From NCBI GenBank assembly GCA_964541155.1, contig CAZIPC010000008.1, positions 1-64,000 of the forward strand: a DNA stretch of 64,000 nucleotides. The letters run 5' to 3'. This document shows, piece by piece, positions 26,642-34,669 of this stretch (its first letter is position 1; every line of letters begins with the position of its first letter). Below the pieces are notes generated by a model. The model was not told the DNA's origin. It saw only the letters and a program-made list of their open reading frames with translations, and ran no database searches. Source of the DNA: UBA4416 sp964541155. Its GTDB lineage: Bacteria > Bacteroidota > Bacteroidia > B-17B0 > Aurantibacillaceae. Made by a program: the position numbers and the translations under genes.

Positions 26642-27301
26642 ATGAACAGTATATTATTTACACAATTAATTAAAAAAGAATTTTTATTAGAATTCCGGCA
26701 AAAATCAACTCTTGCCGGAATTTTAGTTTATATCGTTGCAACGGTATTTATCTCAGCATTGTGTTTTAAAAAAATTATTCATCCCACTGTTTGGAATGCC
26801 TTATTTTGGACTATTTTTATGTTTATTGCAGTAAATATTTCTAGTAAAAGTTTTATGCAAGAAACTAAGGGAAAGGCGTTATTTAATTATTTGTACTACC
26901 ATCCTCGATATTTTATTTTAAGTAAAATAATTTATAATATGCTATTAATGGCAGTTTTAAGTTTACTAACTTTTTTCTTTTATTCTTGGTTTGTGGGTAG
27001 CATGGTTCAGGATTTAGGAATGTTTTTGATTGCTTTATTGTTTAGCTCATCTGCTTTTTCAGGCGTTCTAAGTTTAATGAGTGCTATTGCATCAAAAGCA
27101 AATAATAATATCAGTTTAATGGCCATTTTAAGTTTTCCAGTATTAATGCCATTATTGTTAGTTTCAGTAAAATTAAGCAAACATGCTATAGATGGCTTAG
27201 CATGGAGTGTGAGTTATAAATATTTATTAATTTTAATCATGCTAAATATAGTAGTAGTAGCTTTAGCAACTCTATTATTTAATTACCTTTGGAAAGAATA
27301 A
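26642..27301 (+). CDS. ccmB: Heme exporter protein CcmB
   Basis: A 219-residue membrane protein with six predicted helices and the N-terminal LIKKEFLLEFRQKSTLAGIL signature of CcmB, the membrane part of the CcmABCD heme handling complex of system I cytochrome c maturation. The ATPase CcmA is not beside it. It is the first gene of the ccmB-C-D-E-F operon, 7 bases ahead of ccmC. Two hairpins flank its start codon, one upstream and one within codons 17-27. Confidence 0.92.
   Translation: MNSILFTQLIKKEFLLEFRQKSTLAGILVYIVATVFISALCFKKIIHPTVWNALFWTIFMFIAVNISSKSFMQETKGKALFNYLYYHPRYFILSKIIYNMLLMAVLSLLTFFFYSWFVGSMVQDLGMFLIALLFSSSAFSGVLSLMSAIASKANNNISLMAILSFPVLMPLLLVSVKLSKHAIDGLAWSVSYKYLLILIMLNIVVVALATLLFNYLWKE
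26691..26726 (+). promoter_or_regulatory. Terminator-like hairpin inside the start of ccmB
   Basis: An 11-bp perfect stem AATTCCGGCAA/TTGCCGGAATT (26691-26701 with 26712-26722) with a 10-nt loop is followed by TTTAG. It lies within codons 17-27 of ccmB. It looks like a weak intrinsic terminator or attenuator, but could be chance from codon choice. Confidence 0.35.
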
Positions 27302-27308
27302 GAAGCAT

Positions 27309-27971
27309 ATGATAAAGTGGTGGAAAATAACAGCAGTAGTTTTAATTTTTTACACATTAGTGTGGGGGATGTTAGGCGCAGTTCCTCAATTAGATATATT
27401 AAATGAAACTATTAGAAATGTGTATTATCATGTTCCAATTTGGTTTGCTATGTTATTTCAAATGGGGTATTCTGTTGTTTTTGCAATAAAACATTTATCA
27501 AAAAATGATATGCAGACAGATATTGTTAGTAATCAAGCAGCACAAACAGGATTGTTTTTTGCTCTACCTGGATTACTTACTGGGTGTTTTTGGGCAAAGT
27601 TTACGTGGGGAACATGGTGGACTTTTCAAGACCCTAAATTGAATGGAGTGGCTATAGCTGTTTTAATTTATTTAGCCTATTTTATTTTAAGAAGCTCTAT
27701 AGACGATGAACAAAAACGCGCACGCATTGCAGCTGTTTATAATATTTTTGCATTTGTTATGATGTTTGTATTTATAATGATATTACCTCGATTAACAGAC
27801 TCATTACATCCAGGAAATGGCGGTAATCCAGCCTTTGGTAAATACGATATGAATAACGATATGCGTATGGTATTTTATCCAGCAGTTATAGGTTGGGTAT
27901 TGTTTAGCTTGTGGATATTAGATGTCAAAAAACGATTAGCAATTTTAACTCATCATCAAAATGAAGAATAA
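27309..27971 (+). CDS. ccmC: Cytochrome c biogenesis protein CcmC
   Basis: A 220-residue membrane protein with six helices and the heme-handling tryptophan-rich loop WGTWWTFQDPKL, plus flanking His residues (YYHVPIWFAM and DSLHPGN). CcmC loads heme onto CcmE at the periplasmic face. It ends inside the start of the ccmD gene (11-base overlap), showing tight operon structure. Confidence 0.93.
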   Translation: MIKWWKITAVVLIFYTLVWGMLGAVPQLDILNETIRNVYYHVPIWFAMLFQMGYSVVFAIKHLSKNDMQTDIVSNQAAQTGLFFALPGLLTGCFWAKFTWGTWWTFQDPKLNGVAIAVLIYLAYFILRSSIDDEQKRARIAAVYNIFAFVMMFVFIMILPRLTDSLHPGNGGNPAFGKYDMNNDMRMVFYPAVIGWVLFSLWILDVKKRLAILTHHQNEE

Positions 27972-28170
27972 ACTTATATTATTTTTAATAAATACATTAA
28001 TTCCGTTCATAGGAAAAGCACAACAAGCTACTGCTCCTGAAATGGCAAGTACTTTTAGAAGTGAAGGAAAAATATACGTTGTGATTACAGTAATATCAAT
28101 TGTGTTTTTATGTATAATTGGTTATTTGATATACATAGATCTTAAATTGAAAAAAATTGAAAACAAATAA
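27961..28170 (+). CDS. ccmD: CcmD-like small membrane protein
   Basis: A 69-residue protein with a signal-like hydrophobic N terminus and one membrane helix (VVITVISIVFLCIIGYLIYI) followed by a Lys-rich cytoplasmic end (DLKLKKIENK). The segment SEGKIYVV before the helix is typical of Bacteroidota CcmD-like proteins, which help release heme-loaded CcmE. Its ATG overlaps the last 11 bases of ccmC. Confidence 0.8.
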   Translation: MKNKLILFLINTLIPFIGKAQQATAPEMASTFRSEGKIYVVITVISIVFLCIIGYLIYIDLKLKKIENK

Positions 28171-28238
28171 TAATTTTAATCGTTTACAAATTACACATTA
28201 GTAATTGGCAAACGCCACATAGTAATTAAGAATAAAAA

Positions 28239-28625
28239 ATGAAAAAAATTCATATATTAGGTATTATTGTTATTGCAGTAGCAATTGGTGTTATTTTTAC
28301 TTCGTTACAAAGTAGTGCTACTTATTCTGATTTTGCCGAGGCATCTTCCAATCCAGACACAGAATATCATGTAGTAGGAAAACTAAATAAATCAATTCCT
28401 GTGCAATATGATCCAAAAATTAATGCCGACGAATGTTCATTTATGATGTTTGATAATAAAGGAATTGAAAAGAAAGTGGTACTTCATAAAAGTGTGCCAC
28501 AAGATTTTCAAAAATCAGAACAAATTGTATTGATTGGAAAAATGCAAGGTAATGAATTTCATGCCAACGACATTTTAATGAAGTGCCCTAGTAAATATAA
28601 CGATGGGAAACCACAAGTTCAATAA
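28239..28625 (+). CDS. ccmE: Cytochrome c maturation protein CcmE, CxxxY type
   Basis: A 128-residue heme chaperone with one N-terminal membrane anchor (IIVIAVAIGVIFTSL) and the OB-fold of CcmE (VVGKLNKSIPV, EQIVLIGKMQGNEFHANDIL). The heme-binding site reads CPSKY: Cys replaces the His of the E. coli HxxxY motif, giving the CxxxY variant described in some archaea and bacteria. It receives heme from CcmC and passes it to CcmF. Confidence 0.92.
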   Translation: MKKIHILGIIVIAVAIGVIFTSLQSSATYSDFAEASSNPDTEYHVVGKLNKSIPVQYDPKINADECSFMMFDNKGIEKKVVLHKSVPQDFQKSEQIVLIGKMQGNEFHANDILMKCPSKYNDGKPQVQ

Positions 28626-28651
28626 TTTTTTATCATTTAACCAGTTCTAAC

Positions 28652-31243
28652 TTGAATAATACAACAGTAAATATTGCAGAACGTTTATGGATTGGTCAAA
28701 TTGGCCATGCCTTTATAGTTTTATCATTAGTAGCAGCTCTAGTTTCCGCATTTAGTTATTATTTATACTCTAAAGAGCAGTTAACTTCAGAGTGGAAAAA
28801 AATGGCCAACTACAGCTTTACCATTCATTCTATTTCAATTATTGGTATTGCCGCAACTTTATTTTTTATGTTGTTTAATCATTATTATGAATATTCATAC
28901 GTGTATCAGCATAGTAATAATGAAATGCCAATGCAATACATTATGTCTTGCTTTTGGGAAGGACAAGAAGGTAGCTTTTTATTATGGGCATTTTGGAATG
29001 TTGTGTTAGGTAATATATTGCGTAAAACAATTGATGCTAAATGGGAGGCTCCTACAATGGCCATATTTGCTTTAGTTCAAGTATTTATTGCTAGCATGTT
29101 ATTAGGTGTATTTATAGGCGACTATAAGTTAGGTTCAAATCCTTTTATTTTATTAAAAGAAAATCCTCAATACGAAAATTTACCATTTTTGCAGATTGAA
29201 AATTATTTATCTAAAATAGATGGTAGAGGTTTAAATCCTTTGTTAATGAATTACTGGATGACTATTCATCCTCCGACTTTATTTTTAGGATTTGCTTCAA
29301 CATTAGTTCCATTTGTATTTGCCATTGCCGGATTATGGAAAAGAGATTTTACTACATGGCAAAAACCTGCCTTAACATGGACGTTTTTTAGTATCATGAT
29401 TTTAGGAACAGGAATTTTAATGGGCGGGGCTTGGGCCTATGAAGCACTTAGTTTTGGTGGTTTTTGGGCTTGGGATCCAGTTGAAAATTCCTCATTAGTG
29501 CCTTGGCTAGTAATGGTTGGAGCAGGGCATGTTATGATCATAAATAAAAATAAAGGAGGATCTTTATTTATGACACATTTATTAGCTATTGCTTCTTTTT
29601 TATTAGTGTTGTACTCTACATTTTTAACTCGAAGTGGTATTTTAGGAACTAGTTCAGTACATGCGTTTACCGACTTAGGCATGCAAGCACAGTTGGTTGT
29701 TTATGTTTTAAGTTTTTTATTGATATGTGTGGTGCTTTTAATTCATGATAAATTAATTCGTGTTTCTTACATCATGTTATCCTTTTTAATGTTGTTTTTT
29801 GGAATCGTATTTGGGTATAAAATCATTTTATTATTGATTTGGTTAGCCGTTAGTTTTGTATTAACTATTTATTCATATATCAAATTCTTCCCAAAGGAAG
29901 AAGAAGAGGAAAGCTTATATTCTAGAGAATTTTGGATGTTTGTAGGAGCTTTAGTATTTTTATTATCAGCGTTAGTAATTACTTATTTCACATCTATTCC
30001 TGTTTTAAATAAGCTGTTTTCTTTAGAAAAAGCTCCTATTAAAATTTCAGATTATAATTTATGGCAAGTTCCTTTTGCTATTGTAGCTTTAGTATTAATA
30101 GCTATCACACAATTTTTTAAATACAAAAAAACTGATCTTAAACAATTTTTAAAACATATAAGCATATCCGCACTTTTATCCATTGTGTTTGGATTATCAG
30201 CAGTTATTCCCTTATATTTTTTAAAAGATTATTCTTTATCTAACTCAGTTGAAAAATGGAATTTAATATCATATGCCTTACTATTTATAGTGGCATTATT
30301 TGCTGTGTTTTGTAATTTAGATTACTGGATGCGAATTTTAAAAGGTAAACTCAAAAATGCTGGAGCATCTATTGCCCATATTGGATTTGCATTAATTTTA
30401 TTAGGAGCTTTAATATCCACATCAAAAAAACAAACAATTTCTCAAAATACATCACAAAAAAATGTAGCAAGTTTAGGAGAAAATTTTAATGCCAAAAAAA
30501 GTTTAGTATTAACTATAGGAGATACATTGCCTATGGGAAATTATTTGGTTACCTATAAAGGTAAGGAGCGTAAAGGAATTGATGTGTATTTTCATATGGA
30601 TTATTTTACAAAAAGCAGTAATGGCCAATTCATAAAAGCATTTGAGTTAAGCCCATTAGTGCAAGATAATCCTCGAATGGGACAGGCTTCACATCCAGAT
30701 ACTAAACATTTTTTAGGTAGTGATATTTATACACATGTTACTTACGGTGTTTTGTCAGATCCTAAGGAAGTAAAATCTGACGCGTATAAATCGCCAACTA
30801 ATTTTGTTGGACACATGCGCGATACTATTTTTGCAGATAATGCTATAATTTTAATAGATAGCATTACTACTAATTTAACAGAGCAGCAGTATTCTAAAAA
30901 CGACAGCTTACTGATTGTAACAGCTGTTTTAAAAGCCACTGATATAAATGGAAAAACATATAGAGCTACACCAAAATATATTTTAAAAAATAATACAGTA
31001 ATGCCTGATGAATTTGAATTAAAGGAATTAGGATTAAAATTTATTTTTTGGAAAATAAACCCAACAGAAGGTAGTATTGAAATTCAAATGAGTGAAAAAG
31101 TAAATAATACAAAAGATTTTGTTGTCCTTGAAGCATATATGTTTCCTTTTATTAATATTTTATGGTTAGGATGTTTGGTAATGATAATAGGAACAATTGT
31201 AGCTATTGTTGAAAGAAGACGAACTAATAAATTAAAAGCGTAA
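28652..31243 (+). CDS. ccmF: Cytochrome c heme lyase CcmF
   Basis: An 863-residue polytopic membrane protein. The heme-binding WWD-type segment reads GGFWAWDPVENSSLVPWL near residues 270-290, with conserved His in WMTIHPPTLFLGF and others. The C-terminal part contains a periplasmic domain (about 600-830) and a last helix (INILWLGCLVMIIGTIVAIV). It ligates heme to apocytochrome c. The start is TTG (MNNTTVNIAERLWIGQIGH). It is the last ccm gene; DUF2520 starts 4 bases after its stop. No CcmG/CcmH lies nearby. Confidence 0.93.
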   Translation: MNNTTVNIAERLWIGQIGHAFIVLSLVAALVSAFSYYLYSKEQLTSEWKKMANYSFTIHSISIIGIAATLFFMLFNHYYEYSYVYQHSNNEMPMQYIMSCFWEGQEGSFLLWAFWNVVLGNILRKTIDAKWEAPTMAIFALVQVFIASMLLGVFIGDYKLGSNPFILLKENPQYENLPFLQIENYLSKIDGRGLNPLLMNYWMTIHPPTLFLGFASTLVPFVFAIAGLWKRDFTTWQKPALTWTFFSIMILGTGILMGGAWAYEALSFGGFWAWDPVENSSLVPWLVMVGAGHVMIINKNKGGSLFMTHLLAIASFLLVLYSTFLTRSGILGTSSVHAFTDLGMQAQLVVYVLSFLLICVVLLIHDKLIRVSYIMLSFLMLFFGIVFGYKIILLLIWLAVSFVLTIYSYIKFFPKEEEEESLYSREFWMFVGALVFLLSALVITYFTSIPVLNKLFSLEKAPIKISDYNLWQVPFAIVALVLIAITQFFKYKKTDLKQFLKHISISALLSIVFGLSAVIPLYFLKDYSLSNSVEKWNLISYALLFIVALFAVFCNLDYWMRILKGKLKNAGASIAHIGFALILLGALISTSKKQTISQNTSQKNVASLGENFNAKKSLVLTIGDTLPMGNYLVTYKGKERKGIDVYFHMDYFTKSSNGQFIKAFELSPLVQDNPRMGQASHPDTKHFLGSDIYTHVTYGVLSDPKEVKSDAYKSPTNFVGHMRDTIFADNAIILIDSITTNLTEQQYSKNDSLLIVTAVLKATDINGKTYRATPKYILKNNTVMPDEFELKELGLKFIFWKINPTEGSIEIQMSEKVNNTKDFVVLEAYMFPFINILWLGCLVMIIGTIVAIVERRRTNKLKA

Positions 31244-31247
31244 TCTT

Positions 31248-32054
31248 TTGGCAATTCCTTTTAATATAGTTGTTATTGGCACTGGTAATGTAGCGCAGCA
31301 CATACTTCAGTCTCTTAATCATCAGCCAAAGGTAAAAGTATTACAAATATTTAATCATCGTAAATCAAAATCTGCCAAATTAGTTTCAAAATTGTATAAC
31401 TGTACTTTAGAAACTAACTATCAGCAAATTACCCCTTTAGCTGATATATATATTATTGCAGTTAAAGATGAGGCAATAGCTGAGGTTATTAAAAATTTAA
31501 TACCCCTAAAAATAAAAGGAATAATTGTTCATACTTCTGGAAGTATGGATGTGTTAGCATTAAAAAAAGCCTCAAAAAAAACAGGTGTTTTTTACCCTCT
31601 ACAAACTTTTTATAAAGGAGCAGTAATTAACTGGAAAGATACACCAATCTTAATAGAAGCTAGTACTAAAAACACACAGTATCAATTACATCAATTAGCG
31701 TCATTAGTTTCTAACATAGTAAAAGTAGTTGACTCGCAAAAAAGATTACAGATGCATTTAGCAGCAGTATTTGCTTGTAATTTTACAAATGCCATGTACG
31801 TTGCAGCCTATCAAATTATTCAAGATGGCTTAGGCATAAATGATGCAAAATTATTGTTTCCCATTATGGAGCATTCTTTTAATAAACTAAAGAATGTACA
31901 CCCTATAAAGGCACAAACAGGTCCTGCTATGAGAAATGATCAAGTAGTTATAAAAAAACATTTAGAGCTTATTAAATCAAACAAACAATTGTTGCACGTG
32001 TATAAAAACGTATCTGATTTAATTGTATCTCAACAAAAAACAATTAAGAAATGA
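31248..32054 (+). CDS. Rossmann-like and DUF2520 domain protein
   Basis: A 268-residue protein with an N-terminal NAD(P)-binding fold (VVIGTGNVAQHIL at residues 8-20) and a helical DUF2520 domain (about 130-260, LAAVFACNFTNAMYVAA), a layout resembling ketopantoate or pyrroline-carboxylate reductases. The substrate is unknown. The start is TTG 4 bases after ccmF. Its stop overlaps the next start (ATGA), so it is coupled to the KdsC-like gene, a pairing often seen in Bacteroidota. Confidence 0.85.
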   Translation: MAIPFNIVVIGTGNVAQHILQSLNHQPKVKVLQIFNHRKSKSAKLVSKLYNCTLETNYQQITPLADIYIIAVKDEAIAEVIKNLIPLKIKGIIVHTSGSMDVLALKKASKKTGVFYPLQTFYKGAVINWKDTPILIEASTKNTQYQLHQLASLVSNIVKVVDSQKRLQMHLAAVFACNFTNAMYVAAYQIIQDGLGINDAKLLFPIMEHSFNKLKNVHPIKAQTGPAMRNDQVVIKKHLELIKSNKQLLHVYKNVSDLIVSQQKTIKK

Positions 32055-32563
32055 AAAATTTTAAGCAAAAATTAGCACATATAAAAACATTTTTATTTGA
32101 TATAGATGGTGTATTAACAAACGGACAGGTTGCTGTGATGGCTAGTGGCGAGTTTGTTAGGTATATGAATACAAAAGATGGATATGCTTTGCAATTAGCT
32201 ATAAAAAAGGGATTTAGAGTTGCAATTATTTCAGGAGGAAATAGCCAGCCATTTAAACAAGCGTTAAATAGTTTAGGCATTGAAGATGTATTTTTATCTC
32301 AAAGTGATAAATTACAATGTTATAAAGATTATGTAAATGAACATCATTTAAATGAAGATGAAATATTATATATGGGAGATGATTTACCTGATTATGAGGT
32401 GATGCAGCGTGTAGGAATTGCCGCTTGCCCAGATAATGCGGCACACGAAATAAAACAAATTTCTATTTATATATCAAATAAAAACGGAGGAGAGGCCTGC
32501 GTGAGAGATGTTGTGGAGCAAGTGATGAGGGCTCAGGATAAATGGGAAATAACAGGCTGGTAA
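32051..32563 (+). CDS. KdsC-like HAD phosphatase
   Basis: A 170-residue HAD-superfamily hydrolase without a cap domain, like KdsC (3-deoxy-D-manno-octulosonate 8-phosphate phosphatase) in LPS Kdo synthesis. It has the DxD motif FDIDGVLTNG near residue 15, the KDGYALQ segment, SGG (motif II), and GDDLPDYEVM (motif IV). Length and motifs fit the KdsC family; related YrbI-type phosphatases act on other sugar acids. It overlaps the DUF2520 gene by 4 bases. Confidence 0.88.
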   Translation: MKNFKQKLAHIKTFLFDIDGVLTNGQVAVMASGEFVRYMNTKDGYALQLAIKKGFRVAIISGGNSQPFKQALNSLGIEDVFLSQSDKLQCYKDYVNEHHLNEDEILYMGDDLPDYEVMQRVGIAACPDNAAHEIKQISIYISNKNGGEACVRDVVEQVMRAQDKWEITGW

Positions 32564-32567
32564 TAAC

Positions 32568-33137
32568 TTATAGTATTAATTTTCTTGTTTCAATTAAGTA
32601 TTTAATTTTAAAGATAGCGGCTACACTTATAGCATCAGTAATCTCGCCATTTAATACCATATTAAAAACATCATTTATGTGAATTTTTTTCACAGCTAAG
32701 TCTTCCGTTTCTTCTGGTTCTGCTTCTTCAAAAGATAATTCAGTAGCTAAGAACACATAAGCATGCTCGTCTGTAGCCGAATTACTACAATCTAGTTGCA
32801 TAATTTCTTCAAATTTTTTGGCTACTATCCCTGTTTCTTCTTTTAATTCTCTTGCTGCTGTTATTATTGGGGTTTCTCCAATAGGACAGCCCCCTTCTGG
32901 TATTTCCCAACTATAAGTATTTAATGGATAACGCCATTGGCCAACAAGCCAAGTGAAACCATTTTTATCAATTGGTACAATACCAACTGCTAAGTTTTTA
33001 AAATTCACAACACTATATACTGCCGGATTACCAGAAGGATTAATAGTTTGATGTTTATGAACAGCAATCCATGCCGATTCATAAACTAATTCTGAAGATA
33101 GTGTTTTCCAGGTATTTAGTGAATTTATAGAGTTCAT
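32568..33137 (-). CDS. NUDIX hydrolase (ADP-ribose pyrophosphatase-like)
   Basis: A 189-residue NUDIX protein. The Nudix box is complete (GGCPIGETPIITAARELKEE followed by TGI) and the VGQWRYPLNTYSWEIPEGG strand ahead of it is typical of the ADP-ribose/NDP-sugar hydrolase branch. It likely cleaves ADP-ribose or a similar nucleotide-sugar. It is convergent with the KdsC-like gene, 4 bases away. Confidence 0.87.
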   Translation of the reverse strand: MNSINSLNTWKTLSSELVYESAWIAVHKHQTINPSGNPAVYSVVNFKNLAVGIVPIDKNGFTWLVGQWRYPLNTYSWEIPEGGCPIGETPIITAARELKEETGIVAKKFEEIMQLDCSNSATDEHAYVFLATELSFEEAEPEETEDLAVKKIHINDVFNMVLNGEITDAISVAAIFKIKYLIETRKLIL

Positions 33138-33272
33138 GAGTAGTAAAAGCTAATTTTTTATACAGTTAAGTCTATTTTAATCAATTTATCTTATTTTTGA
33201 CAAATTATAAAATTACTATTAAAATAGTACATACAATTATTATACATAATAAAGTCTAAAAATATAAAACAT

Positions 33273-33932
33273 ATGAAGTTTCATAAAGAAGGATACCCAA
33301 CATTATTAGTAACTATTTTATTTAGCACAATTATGATAAGCATTGCTAAATTAATATTTCCAGAATTTGCCATTGCACTTTGGTTTGCATATGTGCTTTC
33401 AGGGTTTTTATTATTGGTAGTGCTTCAGTTTTTCAGACATCCATCTCGTGTTCATACAATTAATGATAATGCAATTATTGCTCCAGCAGATGGCGAGGTT
33501 GTTGTAATCGAAGAAACAAACGAAGATGAATATTTTAAAGACAAGCGCATTCAGGTATCTATTTTTATGTCTCCAATTAATGTTCATGTTAATCGTTATC
33601 CAATTGCGGGTGAGGTTACATACGCAAAGTATCATCCTGGAAAATTTTTAGTAGCATCTTTGCCCAAGGCAAGTACTGAAAATGAGCGGACCTCTGTTGT
33701 AGTAAAACATTCATCAAATGGTCAGTCAGTTTTATTTAGGCAAGTAGCAGGAGCGTTAGCTCGTAGAATAGTAATGTATAGTAAACAAGGAGATAAAGCA
33801 ACACAATGTGGAGAGATGGGTTTTATTAAATTTGGTTCTCGTGTTGATTTATATTTACCGCTAGATGCTAAGCTTAAAATAAAAATGGGAGATGTAGTAA
33901 AAGGATCTCAAACCGTTATTGCTGAGTTTTAA
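33273..33932 (+). CDS. psd: Phosphatidylserine decarboxylase, short type
   Basis: A 219-residue membrane-anchored Psd with two N-terminal hydrophobic segments (about 10-50) and the decarboxylase domain after. IIAPADGEVV and MSPINVHVNRYP are conserved, and the self-cleavage site lies in GFIKFGSRVDLYLP, where the Ser after FG becomes the pyruvoyl group. It makes phosphatidylethanolamine from phosphatidylserine. The short form is common in Bacteroidota. The 3' end overlaps a convergent gene by 4 bases. Confidence 0.93.
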   Translation: MKFHKEGYPTLLVTILFSTIMISIAKLIFPEFAIALWFAYVLSGFLLLVVLQFFRHPSRVHTINDNAIIAPADGEVVVIEETNEDEYFKDKRIQVSIFMSPINVHVNRYPIAGEVTYAKYHPGKFLVASLPKASTENERTSVVVKHSSNGQSVLFRQVAGALARRIVMYSKQGDKATQCGEMGFIKFGSRVDLYLPLDAKLKIKMGDVVKGSQTVIAEF

Positions 33933-34669
33933 TAAACAAACTCTTTAATATCATTAGGGATTACATAATCCTTATTTTTAGAGTAAAATGCTTCTAAATC
34001 TTTATTTAATTGTTTCACGTATTTACTATATTTTTCAATAGAGTATCCTTTTTGATAAAAAGGAAAGGGATGATGTAATTGTAAAAAATATTTATTTTTT
34101 AATACAATGGCTACCTCTTTAGAAGCAGTTCCGGTTTCAGTAATTGTTGGTGCTTGGCTTTCACTTACAATTCCTACAGATGATTCGTAAACAAAACCTT
34201 GTTCTGCAATTAAATAAAAATTAGCATTACATGTTATAGATAAATTGATGGATAATGTAGAGTCTACAAAAATACCATTTAAGTATTTGTGTTTTACAGA
34301 GTCTGAATAATCTGAGGTAAAAAAGTAAACTGGGCAAAATGTAAATTCTTTGTTGTAGGCTCTAATAATGGCTTTGTTGGTGAGTTGCGTTTCTCTTTCT
34401 ATTTGAGTAGCTAAATCAATATTTCCAGCTTTTTTTAAACGATTAATAGTAATAGCATTTGTTTTTAAACGAACCAATAATGCGCCTTTTTTTAATAAAT
34501 TTATTTGTGCATAAGCCACTTTAAAACGAAGGTTGTTAAAGTCTTTAAACACCGAATCATTTTTGTAATCTCTATAAATTGGTTTTTCTACATCATTATA
34601 TTGAGAGTAGGTGTTTTTAATAACCAGTATCAACAAAATAATACAAATATTATTTAATTTCCGACCCAT
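33929..34669 (-). CDS. Conserved hypothetical exported protein
   Basis: A 246-residue protein of unknown function with a signal peptide (IILLILVIKNTYSQ). The segment FKVAYAQINLLKKGALLVRLKT and the FCPVYFF strand look like a conserved family of exported proteins in Bacteroidota without an assigned role. The frame opens further upstream, but ATG 34669 (MGRKLNNICIILL) puts the signal peptide at the N terminus. It overlaps the end of metG by 20 bases and psd by 4, so it is probably co-transcribed with metG. Confidence 0.72.
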   Translation of the reverse strand: MGRKLNNICIILLILVIKNTYSQYNDVEKPIYRDYKNDSVFKDFNNLRFKVAYAQINLLKKGALLVRLKTNAITINRLKKAGNIDLATQIERETQLTNKAIIRAYNKEFTFCPVYFFTSDYSDSVKHKYLNGIFVDSTLSINLSITCNANFYLIAEQGFVYESSVGIVSESQAPTITETGTASKEVAIVLKNKYFLQLHHPFPFYQKGYSIEKYSKYVKQLNKDLEAFYSKNKDYVIPNDIKEFVY

